Assembly: GCA_963700705.1 (NCBI GenBank)
Contig: CAVOYQ010000009.1
Coordinates: 1 to 64,000, forward strand
DNA length: 64,000 nucleotides
Source of the DNA: JAHEFT01 sp963700705
Lineage (GTDB): Bacteria > Pseudomonadota > Gammaproteobacteria > Xanthomonadales > SZUA-36
Reading direction: 5' to 3'
Below are positions 8,769 through 19,846 of the stretch, in pieces. Position 1 is the stretch's first letter; the number at the start of each line of letters is the position of its first letter. Position numbers and translations under genes: made by a program. Under the pieces are notes generated by a model, which was given only the letters and a program-made list of their open reading frames with translations, was not told where the DNA came from and searched no databases.

Positions 8769-9971
8769 ATGAATTTTATAAGTCGTATCCGGGTGGGAAT
8801 CCTGGGCATGGTGGGACACGTGCTGAAATTTCCCAAGCCCTTTACCTTCGTAGGGCCTGGCGCCTCCTTTTCCCTGGTCCGCGAGATCATCGGTCTGGGC
8901 GTGAAGCGGGTGATGGTGATTACCGATGGGCAATTGTTGCAACTCGGGATCGTGGATCCGCACGTTCAGTTGCTGAAAGACCATCAGATCGAAGTGGAGG
9001 TATTCAGCGAGATCGAACCCGATCCGGGCTTTGAGTTGGTGCTGGAGGGCGTCGAACGCCTCAAGAGTTTCAAGCCCGATGCCGTGATTGCGGTGGGCGG
9101 CGGATCGTCGATCGATGGCGCTAAAGCGATACTGCTGAGCCATGCCAACGACTGCCACCCATCCCGCTTGATCGGGGTCTGGCTGTATTCCTGGCCACGC
9201 AAACGTGGCCTGCCTTTCTTTGCTATTCCAACGACCGCCGGAACCGGCGCGGAAGCGACCATCGCGGCCGTGGTAACGGACAAGGCCGCGCAGATCAAAC
9301 ATGCCATTATCGATCCCAAAACCGTGCCGGCCATGGTAGCGCTTGACCCCGGGCTCATGGTCGGGCTGCCGCCTTTCATCACGGCACCCACGGGTATGGA
9401 TGCCCTGACCCATGCAGTCGAGGCTTACATCTGCACAATTGCCACAAGCGAGACCGATGAACTGTCCCGCATGGCAACGGCCAGCATCATGCGCAATCTC
9501 CTCATCGCATACTCGGATGGCCAGAATCTGGAAGCCCGTGAGCGCATGGCGGTGGCTGCCTGCATGGCCGGTCTCGCCTTCACGCGCGTCGGCGTCGGCT
9601 ATGTGCATGCCATCGCGCACCAGCTCGGCGGTCTTTACCATGTGCCGCATGGGCTGGCCAATGCCATCGTGATGCCCTATGTGCTGGACTTCTCCAAGCC
9701 GAACTGCGCCCACCGCCTGGCCGGGTTAGCCCGGGTTTCCGGGATCGGTGAGAGTGGCGCCCCAGATGCTGAACTGGCCGATGCCTTCATCGCCAAGATC
9801 CGCAAACTTAACGCGGAAATGCAAATCCCCACCTCCGTCAAGGAGCTCAAACGCGAAGATTTTGACAAGATCATCGACCGCGCATTTGCCGAGGCCCATG
9901 GTACGTACGGCGTACCCCGCTACCTGACGCGCGATGACGCCACGGCGCTTCTGGAAAATTTGCTGCCCTGA
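8769..9971 (+). CDS. Iron-containing alcohol dehydrogenase
   Basis: A 400-residue intact protein of the group III (iron-dependent) alcohol dehydrogenase family. The nucleotide-binding motif GGGSSIDGAKA is at about 110-120 and TTAGTGAEAT at 155-164. Metal ligands by family alignment are D211 and H215 (in MDALTHAVEAY), H280 (in GYVHAIAH) and H294 (in VPHGLAN). Family members oxidise alcohols or reduce aldehydes with NAD(P)H; the substrate is unknown. It stands alone, transcribed away from the phosphatase locus. The length is typical. Confidence 0.9.
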   Translation: MNFISRIRVGILGMVGHVLKFPKPFTFVGPGASFSLVREIIGLGVKRVMVITDGQLLQLGIVDPHVQLLKDHQIEVEVFSEIEPDPGFELVLEGVERLKSFKPDAVIAVGGGSSIDGAKAILLSHANDCHPSRLIGVWLYSWPRKRGLPFFAIPTTAGTGAEATIAAVVTDKAAQIKHAIIDPKTVPAMVALDPGLMVGLPPFITAPTGMDALTHAVEAYICTIATSETDELSRMATASIMRNLLIAYSDGQNLEARERMAVAACMAGLAFTRVGVGYVHAIAHQLGGLYHVPHGLANAIVMPYVLDFSKPNCAHRLAGLARVSGIGESGAPDAELADAFIAKIRKLNAEMQIPTSVKELKREDFDKIIDRAFAEAHGTYGVPRYLTRDDATALLENLLP

Positions 9972-10051
9972 GTATTTGATGTTCATGACGGCGCGTGGCG
10001 TCGACACGCCATGCCCGGGTCACTGTCACTCCCTGAAGCTGAAACAGTCCT

Positions 10052-12019
10052 TTATTGCACACTTACCAGGGGTAATTCGACAAAACTCATCGACTGCGGA
10101 TCGCCGGGGGCATGGTAAATCCGCTGTGTGGCCTTGTGAAAATCCCCGGGCTTCGCCCAGAAAATATTGGGTATGAAGGTCTGCGGATTGCGGTCGTAAA
10201 GTGGAAACCAGGTCGACTGGATCTGGATCATGATTCGATGGCCGGGCAGGAACACGTGATTCGCGGTTGGCAATGCGAATCGATACGGCAATGCCTGGTT
10301 GGCTTCGATGGGCTTTGCGGTTTCCAGGCTCTCGCGGTAGCGGCCGCGGAATATGTCGGCCGAGATCATCAGCTGGTATCCGCCCATGTTGGGCTGGTCG
10401 GCGACTTCGTCGGGGTAGAGGTCGATCACCTTCACGACCCAGTCCGAATCGGTGCCGCTGGTTGATGCGACGAGATTCACGATCGGTTCGCCGCTGATTT
10501 TTACCGGCCTGGTCAACGTTTCGGTAGTGAATGAAAGAACGTCCGGACGACCGGATGCTTCGCGCTGGTCGTCCACCAGCCATTCCCTCCAGGTAGTGTT
10601 GTCAATCGGCCGGGCGCGGTAGGGCACGGGTTTGGCAGGATCAGAAATGTATTCATCAAACGCGGTTTCATCCGCTGCCGGCGGATCGAAGCTGAGTCCG
10701 GATGCACCGCGCAGATAAAGCGGCGTCGGACGGACAGTGCATCCGGACGCGCAACCCGATGGCCACGCCGGCAATCGGAGCCACTGGTTGGTGCCGGTTT
10801 CAAAGACCGTAACGGGTGCGACATCCATCTTCGGCTTGTCGTCTTTCAGGTAATGATCCAGGAACGGCCGCAGTATTTCCCGGCGAAAATACAGTGCGGT
10901 ATCGCTATCGAATTTCACCGCGCCGAGCGCGCTGCCCTCCTTGATCTGCTGACCGTGCGACCAGGGGCCGATCACCAGGAATACCCGGTCGTTGCGCTTG
11001 TCTTTCGGCTCGATCGCCTTGTAGACGGCAATCGCGCCGTAGATATCCTCCTGGTCCCACAGGCCGTGCACCAGCATCACGGGCACGGTGAGCGGCCGGG
11101 CAGCCAGTTCCTTGTCGACGGCCTGCTCCTGCCAGAAGGCGTCATAGCCCGGATGTTCGGAAATTTTCCGCCAGAAACCCAGCTGTTCCATACCGCGCTG
11201 GCGGGCAAGCTCTCCCGCCGAGCCGGCCTGCATGAACGTGTCGTAGGGATCGAAGTGGCTGGTCCACCAGAGGATTTCGTTCTTCCGGGAGGCTTCCTGG
11301 TCATAAATGTAGTCCATAAACCCCTGACGATAGGCGCCGTTGTGAAACCAGTCGTCGCCCTTCCAGCCATCGACCATGGGGTTCATCGGCACCGACACTT
11401 TAAGTGCCGGGTGCGGGTCGACCAGCGCCATCAATGGCAGGAAACCGTCGTAGGAAATCCCGAGTATTCCGACCTTTCCGTTGCTCTGGGGAATGTTTTT
11501 CACCAGCCAGTCGATCGTGTCATACGTATCCGTTGCGTGATCGACATCGGTCGGATTTTGCGGACCGCGCAGCGGCCGGTTCATCACATAATCGCCTTCC
11601 GAGCCGTATTTTCCGCGCACGTCCTGAACCACGCGGATGTAGCCACCCTGGACGATGACATCGGCCGGGTTGTCATAGCCCTGGAGGGTAGGTTCCAGGT
11701 GTGAACTCTCCGCGCGTGTCGTGAGCTTCTTTGCATCATAAGGCGTTCGGGTAAGCAGTATCGGTTCGTTAACCGCCCCGGTCGGCACGAGGATGACGGT
11801 ATGCAACTTCACGCCGTCACGCATGGGGATCATTTCCTCACGCCTGGTGTACTCGAAGCCGTGGTATGTCGGTATGAAGGTATCCGGCGTCTCGCTGGGC
11901 AGGCTCGTCACCGGACCTTCACTCGACTGAGCGCTGGCCGGTTCGATTGGTATGAAAAACGCAACGCCGGAAATTACCAATCCCAACACAATTCCAACCG
12001 TCTTCCGCGCCATGATCAT
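10052..12019 (-). CDS. CocE/NonD-family secreted hydrolase (S15-type)
   Basis: A 655-residue intact protein. An N-terminal hydrophobic signal ends near ASA at 28-30. The alpha/beta-hydrolase core has the nucleophile motif GISYDG with Ser at about 189, and the C-terminal half contains the beta-sandwich typical of X-Pro dipeptidyl-peptidase C-terminal domains (PGHRIMIQIQSTWFPLYDRN). Members cleave acyl esters or amides, including alpha-amino-acid esters and prolyl dipeptides. It is probably periplasmic or extracellular. A second, truncated relative lies at the right edge (63120-64000). It is divergent from the PHA synthase gene across about 170 bases. Confidence 0.85.
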   Translation of the reverse strand: MIMARKTVGIVLGLVISGVAFFIPIEPASAQSSEGPVTSLPSETPDTFIPTYHGFEYTRREEMIPMRDGVKLHTVILVPTGAVNEPILLTRTPYDAKKLTTRAESSHLEPTLQGYDNPADVIVQGGYIRVVQDVRGKYGSEGDYVMNRPLRGPQNPTDVDHATDTYDTIDWLVKNIPQSNGKVGILGISYDGFLPLMALVDPHPALKVSVPMNPMVDGWKGDDWFHNGAYRQGFMDYIYDQEASRKNEILWWTSHFDPYDTFMQAGSAGELARQRGMEQLGFWRKISEHPGYDAFWQEQAVDKELAARPLTVPVMLVHGLWDQEDIYGAIAVYKAIEPKDKRNDRVFLVIGPWSHGQQIKEGSALGAVKFDSDTALYFRREILRPFLDHYLKDDKPKMDVAPVTVFETGTNQWLRLPAWPSGCASGCTVRPTPLYLRGASGLSFDPPAADETAFDEYISDPAKPVPYRARPIDNTTWREWLVDDQREASGRPDVLSFTTETLTRPVKISGEPIVNLVASTSGTDSDWVVKVIDLYPDEVADQPNMGGYQLMISADIFRGRYRESLETAKPIEANQALPYRFALPTANHVFLPGHRIMIQIQSTWFPLYDRNPQTFIPNIFWAKPGDFHKATQRIYHAPGDPQSMSFVELPLVSVQ

Positions 12020-12187
12020 ACCTCCGGTGATTGCAGATTGAGTATAGGAGCAATCAAGGCGCCGAATACACGTTCCGGTTCAAAAAAATGTATCCGGTCC
12101 CCTTGTGCGGAAATGGCATAATCCTACCAGGCATCTTACGGCCGATTGAATACACCGGAATTCGTGCCAGGCGAGGGACACAGGATT

Positions 12188-14000
12188 ATGAGTAAGTCGA
12201 AAGCGTCAGGCGGTAGCCCGAAAACGGATGACTCCCATCAGGTGTTGACTCGCTTTATCGATGTGTGGAGTGAAGGCGTCTTCGCTGACGAAGCGACAAC
12301 GTCGCTGATGGACAACGAATTCAAGGCCGCCCTGTCCAAAGCTTTCAATGGCATGTCACCGATAGAGATCAGCCTGGCCTACCTCGACTGGCTGAATCAC
12401 CTGGCCATCAGTCCGGGTAAACAACTGCAGTTGCTGCAGAGCCTGGTCCTGAAGATGATCAAGCTCGGTTATTACGGTGTGGCTGCCCTTTTCAGGCCTG
12501 CTGCACAAGGTCCGGCTTCCGGGCTGGAACGGCGGGTCAGCAGTGAAAACTGGCAACGCTGGCCTTTCAACGTAATGGCCCAGGCTCATCAAACGGCCAA
12601 AGACTGGTGGAATGAAGCCGGATCCGGTGTTGCCGGTGTCAGTGAGAGCCACCAGGAACTGGTCAAGTTCATTACCAACCAGGTGCTTGACCTGCTGTCG
12701 CCGGCCAATTTTCCGTTGACCAACCCCGACGTCATCAAGGCAACCCGGGATGAAAAAGGGGTAAACCTGGCCCGGGGAGTCAAGCATTTTGTCCAGGACG
12801 CTGCACGCAAAATCACCAATTCACCGCCACCAAGACCATCGGAATTCCAGGTCGGGCGGGATGTTGGTATTACGCCAGGAAAAGTGGTTTTCCGGAATGA
12901 TCTGATGGAATTGATCCAGTACTCACCCGTCACCGGAACAGTCGGGGCGGAGCCGGTGCTGTTCTGCCCGGCGTGGATCATGAAGTTTTACATCCTGGAC
13001 CTGGCGCCAAAAAATTCCATGGTCAAGTACCTGGTGGAGCAGGGTAAAACCGTTTTCATGATCTCGTGGAAAAACCCGGATTCGAAGGATCGGGACGTGG
13101 GCTTTGAGGACTACCTGTACAAGGGTCTGTTCGCTGCCGTTGATGCCATCGGAAAAATTGTTCCAAAGCGGAAAATCCATGCGGTTGGTTACTGTATTGG
13201 CGGGACGTTGCTGCTGGTCGGGGCCGCCACCATGGCGAGGGACGACGACGATCGTCTGCAGACGGTTTCGCTGTTTGCCGCGCAGGGTGATTTTTCAGAG
13301 GCGGGGGAAATGCTGCGTTTCATAAGCGACAGCCAACTCGAGTTTGTTGACAAGTACATGTGGAAAAAGGGCTTTCTCAGCAGCGAAAACATGGGCGGAA
13401 CCTTCGGCGCGCTGCGCGCCAGTGACCTGTTTTACGGCAGCGCGGTTGATCGCTACCTGCTGGGCAAGGATTCTCCGCCGAGCGAACTGATGGCCTGGAA
13501 TTCCGACGGAACCCGGATGCCCTACCGCATGCACACCGACTACCTGCATAAACTGTTTCTGCGCAACGAATTGGCCCAGAACCATTTCGTAGTCGGTGAC
13601 AGGCCGATTGCCTTGCAGGATATTCGCGTTCCCATCTTTGCGCTCGGAACGGAAACCGACCATGTGGCGCCGTGGAAGTCCGTCTACAAGCTGCACCGCC
13701 TGACCCAGGACGAGCTGACTTTTGCACTCACCAGTGGCGGCCACAACGCCGGCGTGATCAGCGGCGCCATTCACCCCTTCAGGCGCTATCGCATTCATAC
13801 CCGCTACCCGGGCGACAAATACGTCGATCCGGATACCTGGATGGAGACTGTCGAGGTCAATCCCGACTCCTGGTGGCCGGCCTGGAATGACTGGCTCGAT
13901 CAAAGGATGAGCGGATCAGTCAAGCCGCCGCGAATGGGTGCTGCCGCGCAGGGGCTTGAAGCCCCTGGAGGATGCACCCGGGAAATACGTCTTCGGCTGA
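12188..14000 (+). CDS. phaC: Class I-type poly(3-hydroxyalkanoate) synthase (one frameshift near the 3' end)
   Basis: Polymerises (R)-3-hydroxyacyl-CoA into PHA granules. The lipase-like box GYCIGGT carries the catalytic Cys; the downstream Asp (in GTETDHVAPW) and His (in SGGHNAGV) complete the triad. The ATG at 12188 (MSKSKASGG) is preferred over 12146 because AGGA lies just before it. The uninterrupted frame runs on to 14170, but its last segment is not PhaC-like. Removing one G from GGGG at 13951-13954 restores the family ending LEDAPGKYV and a TGA at 13998-14000. The restored length of about 603 residues fits class I enzymes. No phaP, phaA or phaB neighbour is present. It converges on the ATP-grasp gene with only 3 bases between stops. 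Confidence 0.88.
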
Positions 14001-14003
14001 ATT

Positions 14004-15226
14004 TCAGCGCGCGTCGATCTGCAGTTCGGTGCCCACTGCGTCGGCGATTTCGAGTGTCCGGGCAAGTTCCGGATGACGCACGATCAGGTAGCCGTCGGAC
14101 AATAGTGTCTGGCGCCAGTCGCGACGCGGCGCGCCAATCGGGAAGAAGATCTTCAACCACGATATGCTGACCGAAACGATGCCGCAGGCCGTCAAGGCCA
14201 TGGATCGCGCAAATCCGTCCCTGGCCGCGGGCCCGCTTGAAGATGGCCGCAGCGTTATAGCGGCGATGGGCGATCTGGTTGAATTCGCCGCGGGTGACAG
14301 CCTGCGCCCAGCCCAGGTAAATATCGAAGTCGTTGCTGAAGTTCATCAGGTCCACCGAGCGGCCACCCGGCGGACGGCCGCCGATCTCACCGAACACGGC
14401 CTCACCTGAGGGCGTCAGGAACCACTCCATGTGCGTGAAACCGGTTCGAAACCGCAGCGCCTCGATGACGCGCCGGCCAAGCTCGCGGCCGGCAGCCAGT
14501 TCCGGACGGTCGATGTTGCGCAGGTTGACCGTCTGCATCGAGATCCACTCGACGTTGCGGCCGATAATCGGCTTGGGGCGGTACCAGGCGATGTTTTCAT
14601 ACAGGATGTCGCCGTTCGCGCAGACCGTGTCGAAGGTGTATTCCTCGCCCTCGATGTATTCCTCGACGCTGACCTCGCGGTGCTCGCCGACATCGGCAAT
14701 GGCGGCTTCGAGGGTGGCCCGGTCACGCACCTCGTGGGTATGCGCCGAGCCGGCGCCGGCGATGGGCTTGATCACGAGCGGCAGACCGATGGACCCGGCA
14801 GCGGCGCGGATCGCGTCCGAGCCCGTGGCGGTGGTGTTGCGGGGTGTGCGCAGGCCGGCGGCATCAAGCGCGTCCTTCATCTTTTTCTTGTCGCGGAAGA
14901 GTTCGGTCTGGGCCGTGTGCATCCCGCCGGTGTCGAGCATCTCGCGCAGTTGCGCGGCCAGGGTCATGAACGGTTCCCACAGGCATTCGACACGGTCGAT
15001 CGGGTTCCGCGCGGCGCTTTCGCCGGACCGTGCCAAGCACCGAGTCGGTGTCGACCAGTGAGTGTACCTGCAGGTAATCGGTGAGGCTTTGTTTCACGAC
15101 CGGCGGCAGCGAGCCAGCCGGGTGTTCGCCCAGCCCGACGACCCGCGCTCCGGATTGCGCCAGGGCGCGGGTGAAGTCGGCCATTTCCGCCGGGTAGCCG
15201 GGAGAGATAAAAAGAACGTTGATGAC
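14004..15226 (-). CDS. ATP-grasp domain protein (two frameshifts)
   Basis: The centre encodes a typical ATP-grasp fold: GLPLVIKPIAGAGSAHTHEV (Lys-binding strand and Gly loop), SVEEYIEGEEYTFDT, and GEIGGRPPGG with the metal-binding Glu. Such enzymes form amide or peptide bonds via acyl-phosphates. The N-terminal part is in another frame (NVLFISPGYPAEMADF, from about 15220), with a shift near 15025. A second shift near 14140 leads to the C-terminus ending TELQIDAR at the stop 14004. No ATG fits the N-terminus: GGAGG (15232-15236) is followed by GTC ATC AAC, so the start codon may be misread or non-standard. The substrate is unknown. Confidence 0.75.
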
Positions 15227-15356
15227 TGCTGCCTCCGGGTTGAGTGTCGAACCTTATGTAACCGGTATTGGCGGGATTTGCAAATACGAACATCGCTTTA
15301 CTCTTCTCACGATTTGACCAGATAATGTCGCTGCATTCTGATCGAGGATATCAGTC

Positions 15357-15750
15357 ATGTACAGAATAATTCCTGCATTAACACTGCTCGTCATGAGTTC
15401 CCCGGTGCTCGCGATGGCGTCGATGGCGTGTGGAAAACCGAAGCAAACGATGCCGGGGGATACCTGGAGGTGACGGTAGTCCCTTGTGAATCGGATGCCG
15501 CGCTAACCTGTGGGACCATCACCAACGCCTTCAGTAAAGATGGCCCGATCCGGCGTACAAAAACCTGGGCAAACTGATGATCTCCGATATGAAGCCGCAT
15601 GGCGAAAACGATTATGCCGGCGGCACCATCTGGGATCCGGAGAAGGACAAGATCTACAAGTCAAAAATGACGGTCAAGGGCGATGACCTGGATGTCGATG
15701 GCTGCATCTCCTTTGTCTGTATCGGAGAGGACTGGAAGCGCGTGAAGTAA
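15357..15750 (+). CDS. DUF2147-like secreted protein (two frameshifts)
   Basis: Reconstructed from three frames: a signal peptide (MYRIIPALTLLVMSSPVLA), then DGVWKTEANDAGGYLEVTV, PCESDAALTCGTI, YKNLGKLMISDM, GGTIWDPEKDKIYKSKM and a C-terminal FVCIGEDWKRV. This layout of a W-K-T start, cysteine, 'G.I.DP..GK.Y' strand and a G..(x)W.R end fits the DUF2147 beta-barrel family, which often occurs in periplasmic proteins of unknown function. Shifts fall near 15415 and near 15550. The whole is about 130 residues, the usual size. It is too fragmented to be found by a simple reading-frame search. Confidence 0.6.
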
Positions 15751-15838
15751 CGCGAGCCATTGAACGTTAGTGGAAGTTCGACAGGTTCGACTGAGCGGCA
15801 TTCCGGCCTGGTTCTTGTGCGCCGCTGCCACCAGGCTT

Positions 15839-17199
15839 TCACTGCACCAGGTGCCACGAAGTCTGCCGCCCGGCAATGTAGATTACCCGTTCACCATCGA
15901 ACAGGGCCGTCTGCTCCAGCTTGATCTGGACCCACTGATCACCCCATTCGGGGACTTGCGCCTTGATATTGCCTTCGATGGCGTAAGCTGTCATGGCCGC
16001 AACCGGCCAGTCGCCGCGCACCGGGTATCACCCTGGTTATCCCACATGCCAATGGTGGGTCCCGAGGAATGACCAAAAAACCCGATCGGGTGTGAATAGG
16101 TAGCGGCAACTACGCCCCGCTCGCGACTTGCCTTGAGGCTGGCGGCCAGTACCTGGTTGCCGCTGCGGCCGGTTTTGAAGCTGCCGGTCAGATCATCCTG
16201 CCATTGGTTGCCTGTGGCCAGGGCGTCCAGCAACCCTTGCGGCACCGTCGTCTCGCCCAGTTGCATGACATAGCCCATTTCCTGGGTATCCGTGCACAGC
16301 TTGAACACGCAAACGCCGACATCGGTGTGCAAGACATCACCGGGCAGAATGACGCCTTCCGAACCGCAGGCCGGCGTTTCAACTTCGCACTCCTGGCCGC
16401 GCCGCTGCAGATCGACATCGGGCTGGAACCAGACCGGCAATTGCAATTCTCCGAAGCGCTCGCGGATGTACCAGCTGACGTCCTCCGTGGTGGTCACCCC
16501 CGGTGTAATGACCCGGCTGGAGAACGCTTCGCCGATCACCCGCCGGGCCAGGGCAACGATGTGGGGATAGATTTCCATTTCGGACGGCGTGCGGGTTTCC
16601 ACCCAGCGGATCACCAGCGGCTCCGCCGATTCGAGCCGATCCTCGAAACCGGCGGGCAAAACGCTCAGCAAGCGCTGGTGCAGGCCGTGGGTCAGGCCGT
16701 CCGCCACCGGCCATTCGCTGGAGACATTGATGCCGATGCGCTGGGGGTTTTTCCGGCGGATCAGGTCGGCCAGCGCCTGCCATTGTTCATCCAGGTCACC
16801 GCCGGCCCAGGCCGAGGTGTAGGGTGGTCCGAAGGGATACCGGTTGACGCTCAGGCACTCAAAGCCGTCCGCCCCCCGCACAAAGACCAGCATGGTCGTG
16901 CGCCGCGCGGCGTGGGCCGGTTGGGGCACCAGTGAAAAGTAGACCGGATCCTCCGCGTATTCGCGCGCCAGCACCAGCCACATGTCGAAACCGGTTTCTT
17001 CCATCAGCGCCGGCAGCAGGGTCTCGAGCCGTTCGGTAAGAATACGATTTTCCACGGCAGGGCGTTCCCGCCACGGCAGCACCGCGTTGCCCGCCCCGAC
17101 TACCCGGCCCTGGCTGAATGCGGGTGCAGCGTCCCGGGCCTGCAACGGGACCAGGTATGCGGTAAGCAGGCAGGCAACAAAAAGATGTCTGAACTTCAT
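15839..17199 (-). CDS. Secreted M24-family metallopeptidase (Xaa-Pro peptidase type; one frameshift)
   Basis: Signal peptide MKFRHLFVACLLTAYLVPL, then an N-terminal creatinase-like domain (about 40-190) and a pita-bread catalytic domain. Readable catalytic pieces are HTDVGVCVFKLCTDTQ (metal Asp) and YSHPIGFFGHSSGPTIGMWD (His region). The frame ends at 15991, but the family C-terminus continues in another frame, GDWPVAAMTAYAIEGN and PEWGDQWVQIKLEQTALFD (Glu ligands), stopping at 15839. The shift is near 16015. The family cleaves the N-terminal residue before proline, or hydrolyses related bonds. A periplasmic location is inferred from the signal. Confidence 0.78.
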
Positions 17200-17286
17200 T
17201 CGTTATTCCTCTTCAGCGACCCGGCAGCATAGCATTACCGGGCGCGTACTTTCGCCGGTTGCCGTTTGCGTGGGTAAGGGTCTTGA

Positions 17287-19121
17287 CTAGTATTTCAAAC
17301 TGCTTTCGGTAAATTCCAACACGGGTTTTTTGCCTGAAATCCGCCGCAATACATGATTCATCGTTACCGGGTCATTGTCGAATCCGCCGTGCGATTCACT
17401 CGCAGTCACCCGGCTTTGTGCGTAGTGAATGGTCAGCCGCGACAGGTTCCTGCGCTGCTCGACGGTTTTGCTGTATTTCTGCATGCCCAGGATTTTCCCG
17501 GGTATGTTTTCTTCAAACGCCCGGGACACCAGGTACAACAGAGACTTGTTGTAGGCCTTGATCACGTTATCGTCCCGCTCCAGTTCATCGTCCAGGTTAT
17601 AGATGACCATTTCCGATATCCGGAAACCGGGGTAGGGCGTGCGCAGGTACTCCTGGATATTGTCGGTGAACAGTTGAACGGTTCCGGCCGGCGCCAGCAG
17701 GCTGACCGTCTGGATGGCCAGGTCGGGGGCCAGCCCTTGCAGGCGTTTCAGTAGATGTGCCAGCAGGATCATGCCGGTGCTGTGACCAACCAGGTGGATC
17801 TTTTTGGGTTTGCCCGAAGCGCGGAACGCGTCGATAAATGCCGCCAGGGTTTGCGAGCCAGCCCTGCCATCCTCGAAGGGAAGTTGCGCACCGGATTTCA
17901 TTTCACGCCACAAGGCCCGGCCAGGCACCCGGGTCAGTTTCTCAATCAGCGTGTCGATCCAGTCGGTCACGCCGGCTGCCCGGGCATCGGCCTTTTTCCG
18001 GTGAGCCGCGATCACGTCCTTGATTTCCTCCAGCAGGCCGGTGTCGTACATCAGGTGATAGGGTAGATCCTGTTGGCTTTGAAGGTTTCTTTCATGGCCG
18101 AGATGCGGCGGGCCGAGTCCTCGGGGCTGTTCAGGCCGCCGTGGGCGTAGAACAGCAGGTGATCATAATCGTCCGAATTTGCGACCCAGTCAGCCGTCAG
18201 GCGAACATCGTCCAGGTTGCTCCAGTACCGCCCCTTATCGTGGAAACGGCCATCGTCGATGTGTACAAAGTGGCCGGCGATCTCGGCGCGGTTGGGGCTG
18301 CTGGATTTCTCCGTCGTGCTGGCCTTGACGCCGCTTCCCGGCGGCAGCGCCCAGATCTGCGGCGTCGGCAAGGCCATGCGGAACACCCAGGCATCAGTAA
18401 TATTGGCCAGCCAGTCTTCATAGGTCCACAGCGCCGTGCCGTTCAGGCCCCAGCCGGCGCCCCAGGAATTCTGTATCCAGAAGCCGATGTCGTTATAACC
18501 GACGATGGCAAAGGCGTGGCCGCCATCGACAGCTTTTTGCTGTTTGATCACGCCCGTTTTCCTGTCCGGACTGTTCCAGCCTTTGTGCACATCGGCGGAA
18601 CAATAGATGACGCCCACTTCGCTCAATGCCGCGTGATAATCGGAGATTCTGTTACCCAGGCGGTAGTAGGCGCCGATGGTGTTGTTGCGGGCATCCTTTG
18701 CTGCATTAACGTCATAACCCGTGGTTGTGTCACCACCGAAAGGGTATAAAGCTTCCCGGCAAACGCCCATGTTGTACCAACCTTTTATCGCACCGCGGCA
18801 ACTCGAACCTTCATCGTCCTCGCCTTCCCACTCGTCGTATTTACGGGCCATGTCATACAACATGCGCGCACTGACATTGATGGGTTGACCATCCATCTGG
18901 CGATTGCTTTCGGCGATGAGCCGGTCGATCACTGCAGCGAGAGCGAAACCGGTGCAGGCATTGGATGTTTTCTGGTCACGGATATACAGGTTTTCAGGAA
19001 CGGGCAAAGCGGGCTCGAGTTTGACCAGGGCCGGCTGGTAAACATAGTCCCTGAAATCGGGCGCGTCGGCCCGGGCGGTCAGAAGATGGTTTCCAAGTTT
19101 TGCGGGATTCTTGTTGGCCAT
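17287..19121 (-). CDS. Papain-like cysteine protease fused to an alpha/beta-hydrolase-like domain (one frameshift)
   Basis: Residues 1-250 (start ATG 19121; the 19265 start is an upstream extension) form a C1A papain-like domain: Q50 (RDQKTSNACTGFA), catalytic C56, H202 (DGGHAFAIVGYN) and N218 (IQNSWGAGWG). There is no signal peptide. After a Ser/Pro linker (about 255-285) the frame continues to HLLFYAHGGLNSPEDSARR (HGG oxyanion-type motif) and stops at 18051. One missing base at about 18062 restores IYPYHLMYDTGLLEE and leads into the second part, with a serine-hydrolase elbow VGHSTG. The joined protein has about 660 residues. Family rules say the first part is a peptidase and the second a serine hydrolase; the combined job is unknown. 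Confidence 0.72.
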
Positions 19122-19381
19122 GGAAAAATTCCGTGCAGTTATTTTTGAGTATAGCCGGCCATGTGAAAAAATTGGGTTACCAGAGTATGTCGCTTTAGTG
19201 TTGCAAATTGTCACATGTTCGAGCCTTATTTCCTCCGCAAGATTATTAATGATCTTGTAACCCATTGTTATTTAAACTTAATGTGTTTATAAATTTTAGT
19301 TGGTACGAATCCTGCATATATCAGGCTGGCACACGGAGTTGTGTCAGTGATTCATCCATGCAATACCAGGGAGGTTTTGAA

Positions 19382-19789
19382 ATGAATAAAACTATCCGCA
19401 AGATTCCCATTTTCCACGGTAAGCTGAAATGCGCTGCTTACCTGGTCGCTTTACTCGCATCGGTCAATGCCCTGGCGGAAACGCCGTCGAATGAAATCAT
19501 GCTGGCACATAATGATGGTTGCCACGCAACCGCAGCCCAAACGCCGTTGGACGGACAGCCTTCCAACTGTCAGCCGGCTGATCCTTACGAAGCCATCAAG
19601 TGGAGAAACGCCACCCGCAAGCCAGCCACGAATCAGACTGCGACCTGGAACAGGAAATCGACTTACACGAAATCCAGCAAGTCCGTGCCTGTGGATCCCC
19701 GGCGGGCGTACAAGGATGATTACGAGCGTGTCCTGACGACCGTGGGTAACGCGAAAAATACCCAGATGATCTGGCTCCGCTCAAATTAA
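19382..19789 (+). CDS. Small secreted protein of unknown function
   Basis: A 135-residue protein starting MNKTIRKIP with a hydrophobic signal (AAYLVALLASVNALA) and likely cleavage after ALA. GGGAGG lies 7 bases before this ATG, which decides the start over longer upstream options. The mature part is rich in Asn, Thr and Lys, with two cysteines (DGCHATAAQ and SNCQPADP) that could form a disulfide. No family was recognised. It is divergent from the papain-hydrolase gene over an AT-rich region of about 260 bases, so both may share control signals. Confidence 0.6.
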   Translation: MNKTIRKIPIFHGKLKCAAYLVALLASVNALAETPSNEIMLAHNDGCHATAAQTPLDGQPSNCQPADPYEAIKWRNATRKPATNQTATWNRKSTYTKSSKSVPVDPRRAYKDDYERVLTTVGNAKNTQMIWLRSN

Positions 19790-19846
19790 AGCCAGCCGCA
19801 AAGTGGCTTGTTGTGATTGATTTGCAGTCTCAGGTGCCTTTGGTTT

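Noticed and set aside
8682..9713. 343-codon minus-strand frame
   Set aside because: Antisense to the iron-dependent alcohol dehydrogenase; composition rich in His and Gln, no family signal.
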